The position numbers were made by a program, and so were the translations under genes. From DASZVN01 sp035547055 (GTDB taxonomy: Bacteria > Pseudomonadota > Alphaproteobacteria > Rhizobiales > Methylopilaceae), in the NCBI GenBank assembly GCA_035547055.1, contig DASZVN010000213.1, forward strand, positions 1 to 22,669: a stretch of 22,669 nucleotides of DNA, read 5' to 3'. Under the pieces are notes generated by a model, which saw only the letters and a list, made by a program, of their open reading frames with translations, was not told the origin of the DNA and did not search any database. Positions 22,012 through 22,669 of the stretch are shown here, piece after piece. Positions within the stretch are counted from its first letter, which is position 1; every line of letters starts with the position of its first letter.

Positions 22012-22669
22012 TTACTCCGCCGCGGCGCGGGGCGGCGGCGCCAGGAGGGCGGCGAGGGCCTCGCCGTCAAGCGGCTTCTGCAGGAAGCCATCCATCCCGG
22101 CGGCGCGGGCGCGGGTGCGCTCGTCGGCGGCGCTGACGCCGACGATTCGCGCCGACTTGCCCTCGGCCTCCAGCGCGCGGATGCGGCGCGCCGCGGTGGC
22201 GCCGTCGATGCCGGGCAGGCCGAGATCGAGCAGGACCAGCGCGAACGGCCGGCCCTCGTCCTCGGCGGCGCGGAAGGCGGCGACCGCGGCGAGGCCGTCG
22301 GTGACACGGACGACGGCGAAGCCGAGCCGGGCGAGCCGAGCCTCGGCAAGGAGCGCGTTCACCGGATCGTCCTCGGCGACGAGGGCGCGACGGGCGCCGC
22401 CGCGTGCCGGCGCGCCCTCGCCTCGCGCGGCGGCGGCGAGCGGGCGGAGCAGCCCGAGCAGCGTCGCGGCCCGGACCGGCTTCACCAGGAACTGGTCGAA
22501 GCCCTCGGCATGGAGCGCGTCGAGGTCGCGCCGCTCGGCCGGGGTGACGAGCGCGATGGTGCGCCGGCCGACGCCGTGCACCGCCGCGGCAAGGCGGACG
22601 ATGTCGGGCCCGAGCGCACGGTCGGCCACCAGCACCTCGATCGGACGCGCGGCGAGCGCCGCGCGGGCG
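22012..22669 (-). CDS. C-terminal receiver domains of a probable hybrid histidine kinase (partial)
   Basis: The frame is open to the right edge, so the N-terminus is missing and any in-window start is artificial. About 219 residues are visible and contain two receiver (REC) modules. The first begins mid-domain, at its third strand (IEVLVADRALG, with an aspartate at the phosphoacceptor position), and continues with 'IALVTPAERRD' and 'FLVKPV'. The second is complete: acidic pocket AEDDP, phosphoacceptor Asp in LVLLDLGLPGID (codon 22225-22227), VGVSAAD with serine at the usual threonine switch, and LQKPLD with the conserved lysine. Two tandem REC domains at a protein's end are usual for hybrid kinases in this order, but the histidine-kinase core is not seen, so a multi-REC protein without kinase remains possible. 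The OlsB-like gene follows 143 bases downstream on the same strand. Confidence 0.82.
   Translation of the reverse strand, partial: ARAALAARPIEVLVADRALGPDIVRLAAAVHGVGRRTIALVTPAERRDLDALHAEGFDQFLVKPVRAATLLGLLRPLAAAARGEGAPARGGARRALVAEDDPVNALLAEARLARLGFAVVRVTDGLAAVAAFRAAEDEGRPFALVLLDLGLPGIDGATAARRIRALEAEGKSARIVGVSAADERTRARAAGMDGFLQKPLDGEALAALLAPPPRAAAE

Noticed and set aside
1..22669. CRISPR array, insertion sequence, prophage or toxin-antitoxin island
   Set aside because: No regularly spaced repeats, transposase, phage or paired small toxin genes are visible. Gene content and codon use are uniform.

Overview
The window is very GC-rich chromosomal DNA (about 70% or more by eye). It looks like an alphaproteobacterium, most likely of the order Hyphomicrobiales (Rhizobiales). 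Three things support this. The bamD-recN pair and the rpiA / DUF2059 / gor run with a phosphoglycolate phosphatase nearby are alphaproteobacterial neighbourhoods. The intergenic palindromes (for example around 6284-6306 and the fragment at 11975-12021) resemble repeat families I know from Bradyrhizobium and Rhodopseudomonas relatives. Codon use is uniform throughout, with no sign of a recently acquired island. I saw no insertion sequence, phage gene, CRISPR array or toxin-antitoxin pair. No gap between genes exceeds about 220 bases, so there is no gene-free stretch of 300 bases.

Layout, left to right. 1-1810: the N-terminal part of an envelope protein with two Ig-like repeats (minus) diverges from a LOG-family nucleotide phosphoribohydrolase (plus), followed by a perfect 15-bp inverted repeat. 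1811-5111: glyS (glycyl-tRNA synthetase beta subunit), a 97-residue ORF and a MarR regulator, all minus, with a candidate operator upstream of the regulator. 5241-6266: a UDP-glucuronate-4-epimerase-like sugar epimerase (plus). 6380-8427: a short MetE-like zinc methyltransferase (minus) divergent from a short-chain dehydrogenase (plus). 8608-11920: gor, a DUF2059 protein, rpiA and a secreted protein with an internally repeated motif, all minus. 12072-12871: a phosphoglycolate phosphatase and tRNA-Val(CAC), plus. 12881-15723: a small secreted four-cysteine protein, a pyridoxamine-phosphate-oxidase-like protein, an MFS transporter and a PRC-barrel protein, all minus. 15938-18127: an amylo-alpha-1,6-glucosidase-type glycosidase (plus). 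18275-22669: recN, bamD, an OlsB-like acyltransferase and the C-terminal receiver domains of a probable hybrid histidine kinase, all minus.

Shared themes are redox and carbon housekeeping (gor, rpiA, the phosphatase) and cell-envelope work (the Ig-like protein, epimerase, BamD, ornithine-lipid acyltransferase). Most genes are ordinary. The less explained items are two small secreted proteins with internal cysteine-containing duplications (11525-11920 and 12881-13111), a perfect inverted repeat between LOG and glyS, a palindrome at the MarR promoter, a leader hairpin upstream of the OlsB-like gene, and glyS and bamD-recN lying apart from some of their usual partners. I did not find a convincing new multi-gene system.
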